Assembly: GCF_023208195.1 (NCBI RefSeq)
Contig: NZ_CP060034.1
Span: 3,844,001 to 3,908,000, forward strand
Origin: Nocardioides sp. InS609-2
GTDB lineage: Bacteria > Actinomycetota > Actinomycetes > Propionibacteriales > Nocardioidaceae
Reading direction: 5' to 3'
Length of the DNA: 64,000 bases
Under the pieces are notes generated by a model. That model was not told the DNA's origin, ran no database searches, and worked only from the letters and a program-made list of their open reading frames with translations. Positions 26,236 through 35,271 of the stretch are shown here, piece by piece (positions within the stretch are counted from its first letter, which is position 1; the number at the start of each line of letters is the position of its first letter). Both the position numbers and the translations under genes were made by a program.

Positions 26236-26730
26236 GTGAACTACGACCTCATCGTCATGAAGCTGGCGGTCGAGCAGGCTCGCCTAGGGCTGGAGGAAGG
26301 CGGCGTCCCCATCGGCGCCGCACTCATCGTGAACGGCGAGGTTCTGGGGGTCGGTCGTAACCGCAGGGTTCAGCAGGGCAGCGTGATCCGACATGGGGAG
26401 ACCGACTGTTTGGAGAACGTCGGCCGACTTCCGGCGTCGTCGTACCGTCGCGCGACGCTGTACACGACGCTCTCGCCATGTCCCATGTGCGCCGGGACGA
26501 TCCTCCTCTACGGGATCCCACGCGTCGTGATCGGAGAGAACCGCACGTTCGAGGCAAGCGAAGCCCTGTTGCGTTCTCACGGCGTCGAGCTCGAGGTCCT
26601 CGACCTCCCCGAGTGCATCGACCTCATGGCTCAGTTCATCGACCGCAGCCCAGAGATCTGGAACGAAGACATCGGGGTCGAGGACCCCACCGGACCCACG
26701 CCCGCCACCGCAGCCTTGGAGACACGATGA
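26236..26730 (+). CDS. Cytosine deaminase, fungal FCY1-like zinc enzyme
   Basis: A 164-aa member of the CDA fold. Zinc ligands are His53 with catalytic Glu55 (HGETDCLENVGRL) and Cys82/Cys85 (LSPCPMC). Blocks EEGGVPIGAALI, LYTTLSPC, YGIPRVVIGEN and MAQFIDRSPEIWNEDIG resemble the yeast cytosine deaminase closely. Bacterial CodA, by contrast, is an unrelated large TIM-barrel enzyme. AGGAGGT precedes the GTG, which decides the start. It overlaps the permease gene, so uptake and deamination of cytosine to uracil and ammonia are coupled. Related guanine or creatinine-type deaminases are less likely. Confidence 0.88.
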   Translation: MNYDLIVMKLAVEQARLGLEEGGVPIGAALIVNGEVLGVGRNRRVQQGSVIRHGETDCLENVGRLPASSYRRATLYTTLSPCPMCAGTILLYGIPRVVIGENRTFEASEALLRSHGVELEVLDLPECIDLMAQFIDRSPEIWNEDIGVEDPTGPTPATAALETR

Positions 26731-28157
26731 CAGCACACTCAGCACCCGACTCGGCGTACGACGAGCACGCGCTCGACCCTGTCCCCGAGGGTGCGCGCGA
26801 GTCGACCGCCATGCAACAGTTCTGGATCTGGGCGGGCGCGAACATCGCCCCCATCAACTGGGTGCTCGGCGCCCTCGGCATCGTGCTCGGTCTCGGCCTC
26901 GCCGACACGGTCCTCGTCCTGGTGCTGGGGAACCTGGTCGGTATGGCCGTCTTCGGGTTCTTCGTCCTGATGGGTCAGCGGACCGGCGTGAGCCAGATGG
27001 TCCTCGCCCGCAGCGCCTTCGGTCGGCGCGGCGCCTACCTGCCGGCGATCATCCAGGGCATCACTTCCGCTGGCTGGTGCGCTATCAACACCTGGATCGT
27101 GCTCGACCTCGTGGTCGCGCTGCTCGGCGAACTCGGGATGTCCGGAGGCACGGGCGTCAAGATCGCCATCGTCTTGGTGGTGATGGCACTGCAGACCTGG
27201 ATTGCGGCCAACGGCTTCCGCTGGATCTCCGCGTTCGAGAGGTACACCGTCCCCGTCACCCTCGTCGTACTCCTGGCCATGAGCGTCGTCGCGTGGACCA
27301 AACTCGACGTGGACTGGGGGTACGCCGGTGCCGGACTGGAGGGCAAAGACCGGCTGAGCGCCATGAGCACGGTCATGACCGCGATCGGCATCGGCTGGGG
27401 CATCACCTGGCTCGCGTACGCCTCTGACTACTCGCGCTTCGTGTCGCCCTCGGTCCCCAAGCGGAAGCTGTACGTCGCGAGCGTGCTCGGTCAATTCATT
27501 CCCGTCGTCTGGCTGGGCGTGCTCGGCGCGTCGGTGGCGACCATCGGCAAGCAGGCGGACCCGGGTCAGCTCATCGTCACGGTCTTCGGTGCTCTCGCGA
27601 TCCCCGTGCTGCTACTGGTGATCCACGGCCCGATCGCCACCAACATCCTCAACATCTACAGCTGCGCGCTCTGTGCCCTCACCGTCGACCTGAAGGTGTC
27701 GCGCAGGAACATGGCCTACCTCGTGGGTGCCTTCGCGTCGGTGTTCACGATCGTGCTCATCTTCCAGGAGAGCTTCGCGCACGCTCTCGACGGTTGGCTG
27801 GCCAGCCTCGTCGTATGGGTCGCACCATGGGCCTCGATCATGGCCGTGCACTACTACTTGGTCCGTCGTCAGCAGGTGGACATCGACGCCTTGTACGACG
27901 CACCCGGCCGCTCCCGGCTCGGCGACATCAAGTGGGACGCCATGATCTCGTTCCTGGTCGGCATCTTCGCCGCCTGGTTCTTCGAGTTCGGCATCCCGAC
28001 TGCCCTGCAGGGACCCGGCGCGAAGATGCTCGGCAACGTGGACATCTCGTGGCTCGCGGGCGGTCTGACTGCGGGAGTCCTCTACACGGTGCTCGCGAGG
28101 CGCTCGGCCTCGGCCCGCTCCCGGGGGCTCGTCGACGCAGCCACAAGGGCCGAGTGA
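26727..28157 (+). CDS. NCS1-family cytosine/purine permease
   Basis: A 476-aa permease with about twelve membrane segments. NCS1 signatures are WIWAGANIAPINWVLGALG near the N terminus, VLARSAFGRRGAYLPA and WLAYASDYSRFV. It would import cytosine or a related base with a cation. The start overlaps the deaminase stop (ATGA). A fragment of another PucR regulator follows directly, suggesting a larger ancestral locus. Confidence 0.9.
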   Translation: MTAHSAPDSAYDEHALDPVPEGARESTAMQQFWIWAGANIAPINWVLGALGIVLGLGLADTVLVLVLGNLVGMAVFGFFVLMGQRTGVSQMVLARSAFGRRGAYLPAIIQGITSAGWCAINTWIVLDLVVALLGELGMSGGTGVKIAIVLVVMALQTWIAANGFRWISAFERYTVPVTLVVLLAMSVVAWTKLDVDWGYAGAGLEGKDRLSAMSTVMTAIGIGWGITWLAYASDYSRFVSPSVPKRKLYVASVLGQFIPVVWLGVLGASVATIGKQADPGQLIVTVFGALAIPVLLLVIHGPIATNILNIYSCALCALTVDLKVSRRNMAYLVGAFASVFTIVLIFQESFAHALDGWLASLVVWVAPWASIMAVHYYLVRRQQVDIDALYDAPGRSRLGDIKWDAMISFLVGIFAAWFFEFGIPTALQGPGAKMLGNVDISWLAGGLTAGVLYTVLARRSASARSRGLVDAATRAE

Positions 28158-28160
28158 TGA

Positions 28161-28301
28161 AGCCGTCCTCGCACGCCGACCACCGTCGCCGAGGTGCTCG
28201 GCCTGGCTGAGCTGGGACCCGAAACGAAGGTGCTGGCCGGTGGGCAGGGATCTGCCACGGAGATTGGCTGGGCGTCACACTTTCGTCATCCGCCGTCGTA
28301 G
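28161..28301 (+). pseudogene. Remnant of a PucR-family sensor domain
   Basis: One frame reads PTTVAEVLGLAELGPETKVL then AGGQGSATEIGWASHF before a stop. This is the start of a PucR domain (compare LAEILTLPAVAAGAPLVLHG of the neighbour). No start codon, middle domain or helix-turn-helix follows. It is a truncated second regulator gene. Confidence 0.55.
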
Positions 28302-28333
28302 GCAGTGACGCTGAGGTGGTGTCTCATGGGGGC

Positions 28334-30160
28334 ATGAGTGACATCCCCCTTCGAGATCACGCGCTGTTGTCCGACTGTGGCTCGGCCGCGCTGGTTACCT
28401 CAGGCGGGTCGGTGGACTGGTTGTGCCTTCCACGCTTCGACAGCCCCTCGGTCCTGGGTCGTCTCCTGGACGACTCGGCGGGTCACTTCTCAATCGCTCC
28501 GGAAGCGCCTGGATGTACCTCGACCTGGGCCTACCGTGCCACGAGTCTGGTCCTGGACACCACGTGGACCTGCCCCGAGGGGGAGCTGGTCGTCACCGAT
28601 GCAATGGCCCTCGGGGCGCGGGAACAGGGACACGAACTCGGGCGTACGGCGCCAGGGGTCCTGTTGCGACACGTGCGTTGCACACGTGGGTCTGTGTTGG
28701 TGCGGGTGGAGTTCGCACCCCGACCGGAATTCGGTTTGGTGCACCCGCGCCTGACCGCTACCGATGGCCGCGCGGTCGTCGCTGATGGCGGCGCCACCGT
28801 TGTTGTCCTCAGCACCCAGATGGACCTGGACATCAGCGAGGCATGCGCGACCGGGATGATCACGCTGCGAGAAGGGCAGGAACTCACATTCGCGTTGGGA
28901 CAGGGCGACGCCTGGGGACCGGCGGCCAAGGCTTGGACGCCGCGGAAGATCCGGCGGCGGTTGAAGGGCACCGAGTCGTCCTGGCGCAGTTGGTCCGTCC
29001 TGCATCAACGCTATAGGGGACCTCTGCGGGACCTGGTCCATCACAGCGGGGTAGTCCTGCAGGGCCTGACCTACGCGCGCAGCGGGGCCGTGGTGGCCGC
29101 CGCAACCACAAGCCTGCCCGAAGGAGTGGGGAGCGGCCGGACCTGGGACTACCGATACACCTGGGTCCGCGATGCAAGCATGACGCTGCAGGGCCTCTTC
29201 GTCGCGGCCTGTCCAGATGAGGCGGCACGATTCTTCTCCTTCCTTGCCAGGGCCGCCGCCACGCAACTCGACCGCGGCCTCCACCTCCAGATCATGTTCG
29301 GGATCGGAGGCGAGCGAGACCTCACCGAGCGAGAGCTCCCACATCTGGACGGCTGGAGGAACAGTGGACCGGTCCGAGTGGGCAACGATGCCTGGGGTCA
29401 ATACCAGCTCGACGTGTATGGCGCCCTCCTGGACGCGGCCTACACCCTGCGTGGCGAACTCGGCGACATGGACGAGGCAACCGGGCGGTTTCTGATCGCG
29501 GCAGTCGATCAAGCTGCGGCGCTGTGGCGCGAAGACGACCAAGGCATCTGGGAGATCCGCGGTGCGCCCAGACCGTTCCTGCACAGCAAGCTCATGTGCT
29601 GGGTGGCCCTGGACCGCGGCCTATCGATGGCCGAACAGCTCGCCGTTGACCCCGCTCGCGCAAGTTCGTGGAGAGATGCCCGCGACGAGATCCGCACAGC
29701 AATCCTGACCTCCGGCTACAGCGACTCGGCCCACGCATTCACTCAGTCCTTCGGCTCTGACGACCTCGACGCATCCACCCTGCTGATGGTGATTGTCGGC
29801 TTTCTGCCCCCCGACGACCCGCGGATCCTGTCCACCATCGACGCGATCGAGAGGGGGTTACGAGACGAACGCGGCCTCCTCTACCGCTACCGCAGCGAAG
29901 ACGGGTTCGCCGAGCCAGAAGGCACGTTCTTGCTCTGCACGTTCTGGTTGGCCCACGCCCTGGCCTTGTCCGGCCAGCTCGATCGCGCCCGCCAGACCTT
30001 GGAGCGCGCCGCGGGATACGCCACACCCCTCGGACTCTTCGCGGAACAGGTCGACCCCACCAGCGGTGAACTCTTGGGCAACTTCCCTCAAGCCTTCAGC
30101 CACCTAGGGCTGATCAACGCAGCACAAGCACTCGCCGACGCCGAACAGCAAAGCGGCTGA
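28334..30160 (+). CDS. Glycoside hydrolase family 15 protein (glucoamylase/trehalase-like)
   Basis: A 608-aa protein with a beta-sandwich N-terminal domain (LRDHALLSDCGSAALVTSGG, VDWLCLPRFDSPSVLGRLLD) and an (alpha/alpha)6 barrel. Catalytic-region blocks are GRTWDYRYTWVRDAS and EPEGTFLLCTFWLAHALALS, where the expected general acid and base Glu/Asp reside. No signal peptide is visible, so it probably acts inside the cell on trehalose, maltodextrin or a related glucoside. It stands alone, and the IS/intron block begins six bases after its stop. Confidence 0.9.
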   Translation: MSDIPLRDHALLSDCGSAALVTSGGSVDWLCLPRFDSPSVLGRLLDDSAGHFSIAPEAPGCTSTWAYRATSLVLDTTWTCPEGELVVTDAMALGAREQGHELGRTAPGVLLRHVRCTRGSVLVRVEFAPRPEFGLVHPRLTATDGRAVVADGGATVVVLSTQMDLDISEACATGMITLREGQELTFALGQGDAWGPAAKAWTPRKIRRRLKGTESSWRSWSVLHQRYRGPLRDLVHHSGVVLQGLTYARSGAVVAAATTSLPEGVGSGRTWDYRYTWVRDASMTLQGLFVAACPDEAARFFSFLARAAATQLDRGLHLQIMFGIGGERDLTERELPHLDGWRNSGPVRVGNDAWGQYQLDVYGALLDAAYTLRGELGDMDEATGRFLIAAVDQAAALWREDDQGIWEIRGAPRPFLHSKLMCWVALDRGLSMAEQLAVDPARASSWRDARDEIRTAILTSGYSDSAHAFTQSFGSDDLDASTLLMVIVGFLPPDDPRILSTIDAIERGLRDERGLLYRYRSEDGFAEPEGTFLLCTFWLAHALALSGQLDRARQTLERAAGYATPLGLFAEQVDPTSGELLGNFPQAFSHLGLINAAQALADAEQQSG

Positions 30161-30165
30161 CGAAA

Positions 30166-30185
30166 GGGTCTGCTGCACGATCAGG
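30166..30185 (-). repeat. Putative terminal repeat of the IS3 remnant
   Basis: GGGTCTGCTGCACGATCAGG lies between the GH15 stop and the end of the IS3 transposase fragment. It is the exact inverted copy of 16130-16149. Confidence 0.5.
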
Positions 30186-30197
30186 TGACAGGTTGGG

Positions 30198-30672
30198 TCA
30201 CGCGGCCTGAGTGGCCGGTGTGGTCATGATGATCTCGAACTCGATGGGGGTCAATCGGCCCAGCGAGTCCTGCCTGCGGCGGCGGTGATAGGTCCTTTCG
30301 ATCCAGGTCACGATCGCGATCCGCAGCTCCTCGCGAGTGGCCCAGGGCTTCCTGTTAAGGACGTTCTTCTGGAGCAGGCTGAAGAAGCTCTCCATGGCTG
30401 CGTTGTCACCTGCGGCGCCGACCCTGCCCATCGATCCGACCATGCTGTTTTGGCCCAAAGCACGGACGAACTTCCGGCTACGAAATTGCGATCCTCGGTC
30501 CGTGTGGACCACACAGCCGGCCACGTCGCCGCGGCGGGCGACGGCGTTGTTCAGCGCAGCCACGGCGAGCCGGGACTTCATCCGAGAGTCGATGGAGTAG
30601 CCGACGATCCGGTTGGAGTAGACGTCCTTGAACGCGGACATACAGCTTCCCTTCACCGGTCCAGTGCTCGGT
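30198..30672 (-). pseudogene. IS3-family transposase orfB, C-terminal part (intron 3' exon)
   Basis: The first codons read TEHWTGEGKLYV. After a one-base frameshift the reading continues SAFKDVYSNRIVGYSIDSRM, then VVHTDRGSQFRS and the final Glu region NAAMESFFSLLQ. This is the DDE integrase core of an IS3 transposase of the TDITEHWTGEGKLY subgroup, missing its N-terminal half and first Asp. The group II intron ends immediately before ACCGAG. The gene cannot make active transposase. Confidence 0.85.
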
Positions 30673-30736
30673 GTAGGGGTCGGACCGGGGCGCCCTGCCA
30701 GCCTTTCGGCTGGTGGGTCTCCCTGGCCCGCCCTCC

Positions 30737-30770
<34 letters not shown>

Positions 30771-30779
30771 TCCACGTGG

Positions 30780-32243
30780 TCATGCCGTTGGTGCGGGTGA
30801 TCCCTTTGTCGGTGCGCTCGACCATGGTGTGGGGATCTTGGTGCCCCGGTAGCGGTAGCGCTCGATAACGATCGCTTCCGGTCGGAACATCTCGATTCCT
30901 CCGGCGCGGATCTGCCAACCGGGCAGGTAGCGCCGGACCAGGGTGTGCATATTCAGCCCGACGTGTCGTTTGCGGAGCCAGCCGACGATCCGCCAGAAGG
31001 CGAAGTGATCGACGTAGCCGAACGTCCGCGAGGACACGCCGTGACGGAAGTAGTTGCACCAACCCCGCAGCACCGGGTTCAACCGGCGCAGCAGGTCGGC
31101 GAGCGTTCGATGTTTCGCACGACGCGTCAGCGTCCGCACCTTGGCCATCACCGAAGCCAATGACTTCTTCGACGGGTAGGTGTAGATCGCCGTCTTGCCG
31201 GTCCGGCTCCGCCAGGTCCGGCGCTGGATGCGCCAGCCGAGGAAGTCGAACCCCTCATCGATGTGGCAGACCCTCGTCTTCTCTACCGACAGGCGCAGGC
31301 CCATCGGCGCGAGCACCGCCCCAACCTCGTCCCACAGCGCTTCAGCATCGGCGCGTTGTCCGTGGATGAGGACCACGAAGTCATCCGCGTAGCGGACGAG
31401 CTTCATGACCGCACCACCGGCACGTCGGTGCTTGGCGCGCGTCCATTCCGGTCCGAGCCCCTCCCATTTGGCGGCGAAGTGCTCATCCAGCACGGACAGG
31501 GCGATGTTGGCCAGCAGCGGTGAAAGGATCCCGCCTTGAGGTGTGCCGGTGATCGTCTCGCGGTTGATGCCGTCCTCGGTGAGGACCCCGGCCCGCAAGA
31601 ACGCCTTCACCCAGCCCAGGACCCGTTTGTCCCCGACACGATGTCTCACCCTGCCCATGAGGGCGGTGTGGTCGATCTCGTCGAAGCACGCCTTGATGTC
31701 TGCCTCGAACACCCACTCATAGTTCCGAGGAGGTGAGGCGAGGAAGTGGATCTCGGCGATCGCGTCCTGGGCCCGGCGCCGCGGGCGGAAACCATAGGAG
31801 CATGGTTTGAAGTCCGCCTCGAAGATCGGCTCGAGCACCAGTTTCAACGCAGCCTGCACGACCCGGTCACGGGTAGTCGGGATCCCCAGGCTTCGGACTT
31901 TGCCCGACGCCTTCGGAATCGTCTTCTCCCGCACCGGCAGCGGCACGAACGCACCGGCCTTCAAGTCCTCACGGACCCCGGCCAGCAGGTCGACCGCGTC
32001 CCGGTCGACGCCGCGGGGAGTGACCCCGTCGACACCGGCGGTCCGTGCGCCCTTGTTGCCCCGCACCCTGTGCCACGCCACGACCAGGAACGCCGGGTCG
32101 TAGACAAGGTTGGCGAAGTCATCGAAGCGACGGCCAGGATCGGCCACCGCCCATCGGTGCAGCTTCTTCTGCATCCTCAGTACCCGCCACTCGGCCTCTT
32201 CCCGCTCGGGGAAGACATCGAGTGCCGGTTCGCCGGTATTCAC
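30780..32243 (-). CDS. ltrA: Group II intron reverse transcriptase/maturase
   Basis: A 487-aa intron-encoded protein. It has reverse-transcriptase blocks RSLGIPTTRDRVVQAALKLV, YGFRPRRRAQDAI, FEADIKACFDEIDH, GTPQGGILSPLLANIAL and the catalytic YADD (VRYADDFVVLIHG). The maturase X/thumb region ends with IERYRYRGTKIPTPW. No HNH endonuclease domain follows, so retrohoming would have to use replication forks or another route. The GTG start is set by the strong AGGAGGT upstream. The gene is intact, so the intron may still splice. Confidence 0.93.
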   Translation of the reverse strand: MNTGEPALDVFPEREEAEWRVLRMQKKLHRWAVADPGRRFDDFANLVYDPAFLVVAWHRVRGNKGARTAGVDGVTPRGVDRDAVDLLAGVREDLKAGAFVPLPVREKTIPKASGKVRSLGIPTTRDRVVQAALKLVLEPIFEADFKPCSYGFRPRRRAQDAIAEIHFLASPPRNYEWVFEADIKACFDEIDHTALMGRVRHRVGDKRVLGWVKAFLRAGVLTEDGINRETITGTPQGGILSPLLANIALSVLDEHFAAKWEGLGPEWTRAKHRRAGGAVMKLVRYADDFVVLIHGQRADAEALWDEVGAVLAPMGLRLSVEKTRVCHIDEGFDFLGWRIQRRTWRSRTGKTAIYTYPSKKSLASVMAKVRTLTRRAKHRTLADLLRRLNPVLRGWCNYFRHGVSSRTFGYVDHFAFWRIVGWLRKRHVGLNMHTLVRRYLPGWQIRAGGIEMFRPEAIVIERYRYRGTKIPTPWSSAPTKGSPAPTA

Positions 32244-32781
32244 CAGCGACCTCCTGAAGGTGCGTGGTTGCTGCGAACACGCTGGACCCCTTCGCCATGT
32301 GACCGGCTTTCCCGGCCTCGGACTACTACGGGTCCTCCGCCCCACCTCGGCAGCATCGGCCGGCGACGGGCCTTCCCGACGACCAGCAGGATGCTGGCCG
32401 GGGAGGGGACCGCCGAGATGGTTCCCACGTTCACTGTCGAACCGTTCGACGGGGTCGGCGCCCAACTATGCCCCTGCAGCATCGCCACGGCTACGCCGCA
32501 GACCTTCACCGTGGCCTCCCGACCGGCGACATCACCCAGTCCAGAAGTTCCCTCGACCATCACACCGACACCGCGCTCGGCGGTGTCGTGATCGGGGTGC
32601 GCGCTGCTATCCAGCCCAGATCCGCCAGGTTCGAGCTGGTGGCTCTCTTGAGGGGCGTTCAGCCGTTGGTTCCTCACGTACGCCTTCCCGTCTTGCTAGC
32701 CGGACCCAGGCCATCTGGCAGTACTGGCCCGTCCCGTCGTTGTCAGGGCTGCTTCCACCCTCACCCCCGTCCCGGGGGTCA

Positions 32782-33316
<535 letters not shown>

Positions 33317-33320
<4 letters not shown>

Positions 33321-33453
33321 CGCTGTGGCCGGTCGAGTTCGGTCGCGAAGAAAGCCGAAGCACTCCGCAAGATCGCGTTGGCACGCTTGAGCTCAGCGTT
33401 CTCACGCTTCAGCCGCTTCAGCTCCGCCGACTCATCACTCGTCGTCCCCGGCC
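33317..33453 (-). pseudogene. IS3-family orfA, C-terminal fragment
   Basis: The frame reads [20 protein letters not shown] then [18 protein letters not shown] before a stop that overlaps the orfB start. This is the leucine-zipper tail of an IS3 orfA. The helix-turn-helix half is absent, and the region 33454-33689 upstream shows no recognisable gene or left terminal repeat. Confidence 0.7.
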
Positions 33454-33689
33454 GCCTACCCCCTATTCACCTAGGGGAGCGGGTTGGTGCGGAGCGATCA
33501 ACTCTGTCGAAAATTCTTCGGGCCACGGTTGTCGCGTGCGTGGCGCTCGCCATGGCTGCACGCTTCCGCTGCTGGCCGGGCCAAGCGGGGGAGAGGGGAG
33601 AGTGCAAGATCGCCGTCAACGAGCGTCGGATCGGCGATGGCGGCCTTACTTCTTGACAGTCATAGGCGGAGGTATGGCGCGAGCGGCGA

Positions 33690-34430
33690 TCAGTCGCGGA
33701 TGGTCCAGTCGATCGGGTCCGCTGAATGATTCACGAGCCACTCGTTGACCTTGCCGAACGGGTCCGACCCCCGGAACGGCCGTTCGCGACCTGCTGTCCG
33801 ATCCACTGACATGGGCGAGGGATGGCTCGACGCGAACACCTCGACATTAGGCCCGAGGTGCTTGCGCATGCCATGAGCCGGGACTCCCCACAGCATTGCC
33901 GCAATCGGTCGATCTGCTGCTTCAGTTTCGATGGCACGCATGGTCGCTACTGTCAGGTGCGACCACCACCGAATGTGCCTCTTTGGCCGCGTGTGTTTGT
34001 CACGCGGAAGTGTCAACGCGCGGTTGAGGAGCATGACACCTTCGCTTGACCACGCGGCGAGATTCCCCGAACTGGGGATTGGGAAGTCAGCGTCGCCGAG
34101 CTCGGCGTAGATGTTGATGAGCGAGTCCGGGATATCCCCGCCTGGCCCGGTGGAGAAGCTCAGACCGGTCGCTCGATCTGGGTCCGGGTAGGGGTCCTGC
34201 CCGAGGATCAGGACCCGTACCTCCTTGAGCGGCACCTCATAGGCGCGCCAGAGCACTGAACTGAGCTCCGTCTCGACCGGCAGGTATCGCTCCACCGTGC
34301 TGACTTTCGCCAAGCATGCAGTGATCCTCGCGTCGATGGCTGGGTCAGCCGTCCGCAGCCCTGCGACCCAGTCCTCGGCGATCCGCCCCGCTGCAGCTAG
34401 CCGGTCCAGGGACCACGTTGTCTCAACCAT
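33690..34430 (-). CDS. ung: Uracil-DNA glycosylase family protein
   Basis: A 246-aa family-1-like glycosylase that removes uracil from DNA. The water-activating Asp motif reads LILGQDPYPDP and the C-terminal His loop reads SSHPSPMS. In the classical enzyme these are GQDPYH and HPSPLS, so the Tyr-pocket His is replaced by Pro here, as in several actinobacterial relatives. The ATG at 34430 (METTW-type start after the RPM residues) is preferred to a longer open frame. It stands alone between mobile DNA and a decayed gene. Confidence 0.88.
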   Translation of the reverse strand: MVETTWSLDRLAAAGRIAEDWVAGLRTADPAIDARITACLAKVSTVERYLPVETELSSVLWRAYEVPLKEVRVLILGQDPYPDPDRATGLSFSTGPGGDIPDSLINIYAELGDADFPIPSSGNLAAWSSEGVMLLNRALTLPRDKHTRPKRHIRWWSHLTVATMRAIETEAADRPIAAMLWGVPAHGMRKHLGPNVEVFASSHPSPMSVDRTAGRERPFRGSDPFGKVNEWLVNHSADPIDWTIRD

Positions 34431-34521
34431 CGGGCGACCATAGACGAGAAGGTTCCGCGCTGGCGTTGCCAACATACGGCGGTGTGACGCAACGCCGACG
34501 CGCGCGCAGAACCCTGCGGGC

Positions 34522-34998
34522 GCTCAGTCTTGGAGAGGTGGGTCTGCCCATTCCCAGTCGATGGTGCCCGCTTGCGAGAGAGGTGTCAGCCCGGTGATGA
34601 CCTGCTGTGCGTGGGTGGCGCCGTCAACGTCGAGCGCCCAATATGTCGACGCATGCCCCAGCGTCTCTCAACGCGCGCCGGTGCTTGCGATCAGGGCGTG
34701 GAAGTCGGCGTGCCGTTCATGGGCGTACTGAGCGTCGTGGATCACCACGCGGATCGTTTGGTGGCCGCTCTTCTCAACAACTTGAAACGATCCGTCGTCG
34801 CGGATGGCGATCCGGTCACCAAGAGAAACGCCGTAGGGGAAGAACGGGATGGCGGAGCTCGAACGTTTCCTGATCGTCCGTGCGTGTCCATACCTGTTCG
34901 AACCGACCGTCGACCGCCAGCCTGTGGATGAAGTTCGTCCGAGCCCTGTCGATTGGGGCGGAGTGCGTCACGATGCTCGGCTCGTCGGTCACGCCCAA
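34522..34998 (-). pseudogene. Frameshifted DUF4265 protein gene
   Basis: Reading from the ATG: TNFIHRLAVDGRFEQVWTR and ETFELRHP. A one-base shift near 34845 is needed to continue IPFFPYGVSLGDRIAIRDDG and VVEKSGHQTIRVVI. An in-frame TGA then interrupts before LDVDGATHAQQVITGLTPLS and GTIDWEWADPP. The pieces in order rebuild a typical DUF4265 protein of about 155 residues. DUF4265 proteins are often linked to toxin/immunity or plasmid loci, and the function is unknown. No other gene is seen from 34999 to 35271, apart from a possible short scrap on the minus strand. Confidence 0.6.
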
Positions 34999-35271
34999 AC
35001 CCTAGGTCCGAAGTACGCGACTCTGTGCATGAGAGTGCGCGTCACGGTGTCCGACTGGCGGCGGAATGACTGTGTGAGGATCGCCAACGCAGTGCGAGCC
35101 ACTCGGTGGGCAGCCCGGGCATGCCGACGTCCACTCGGGCGACCTGGTCAGGCGACGGACGCCAGTTCGGAGTGGACGTCCTCAACGTTGTCGTCGGTGA
35201 GGTACTGGAATCTCTTCTTGTCCGATCGACTCGGCTCGCTCGTGATTCGGGGCCTGTGGCACTGAGCGAGC

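Noticed and set aside
34530..35265. Plus-strand frames in the DUF4265 region
   Set aside because: The opposite strand rebuilds a recognisable DUF4265 protein. The plus frames show no motif.
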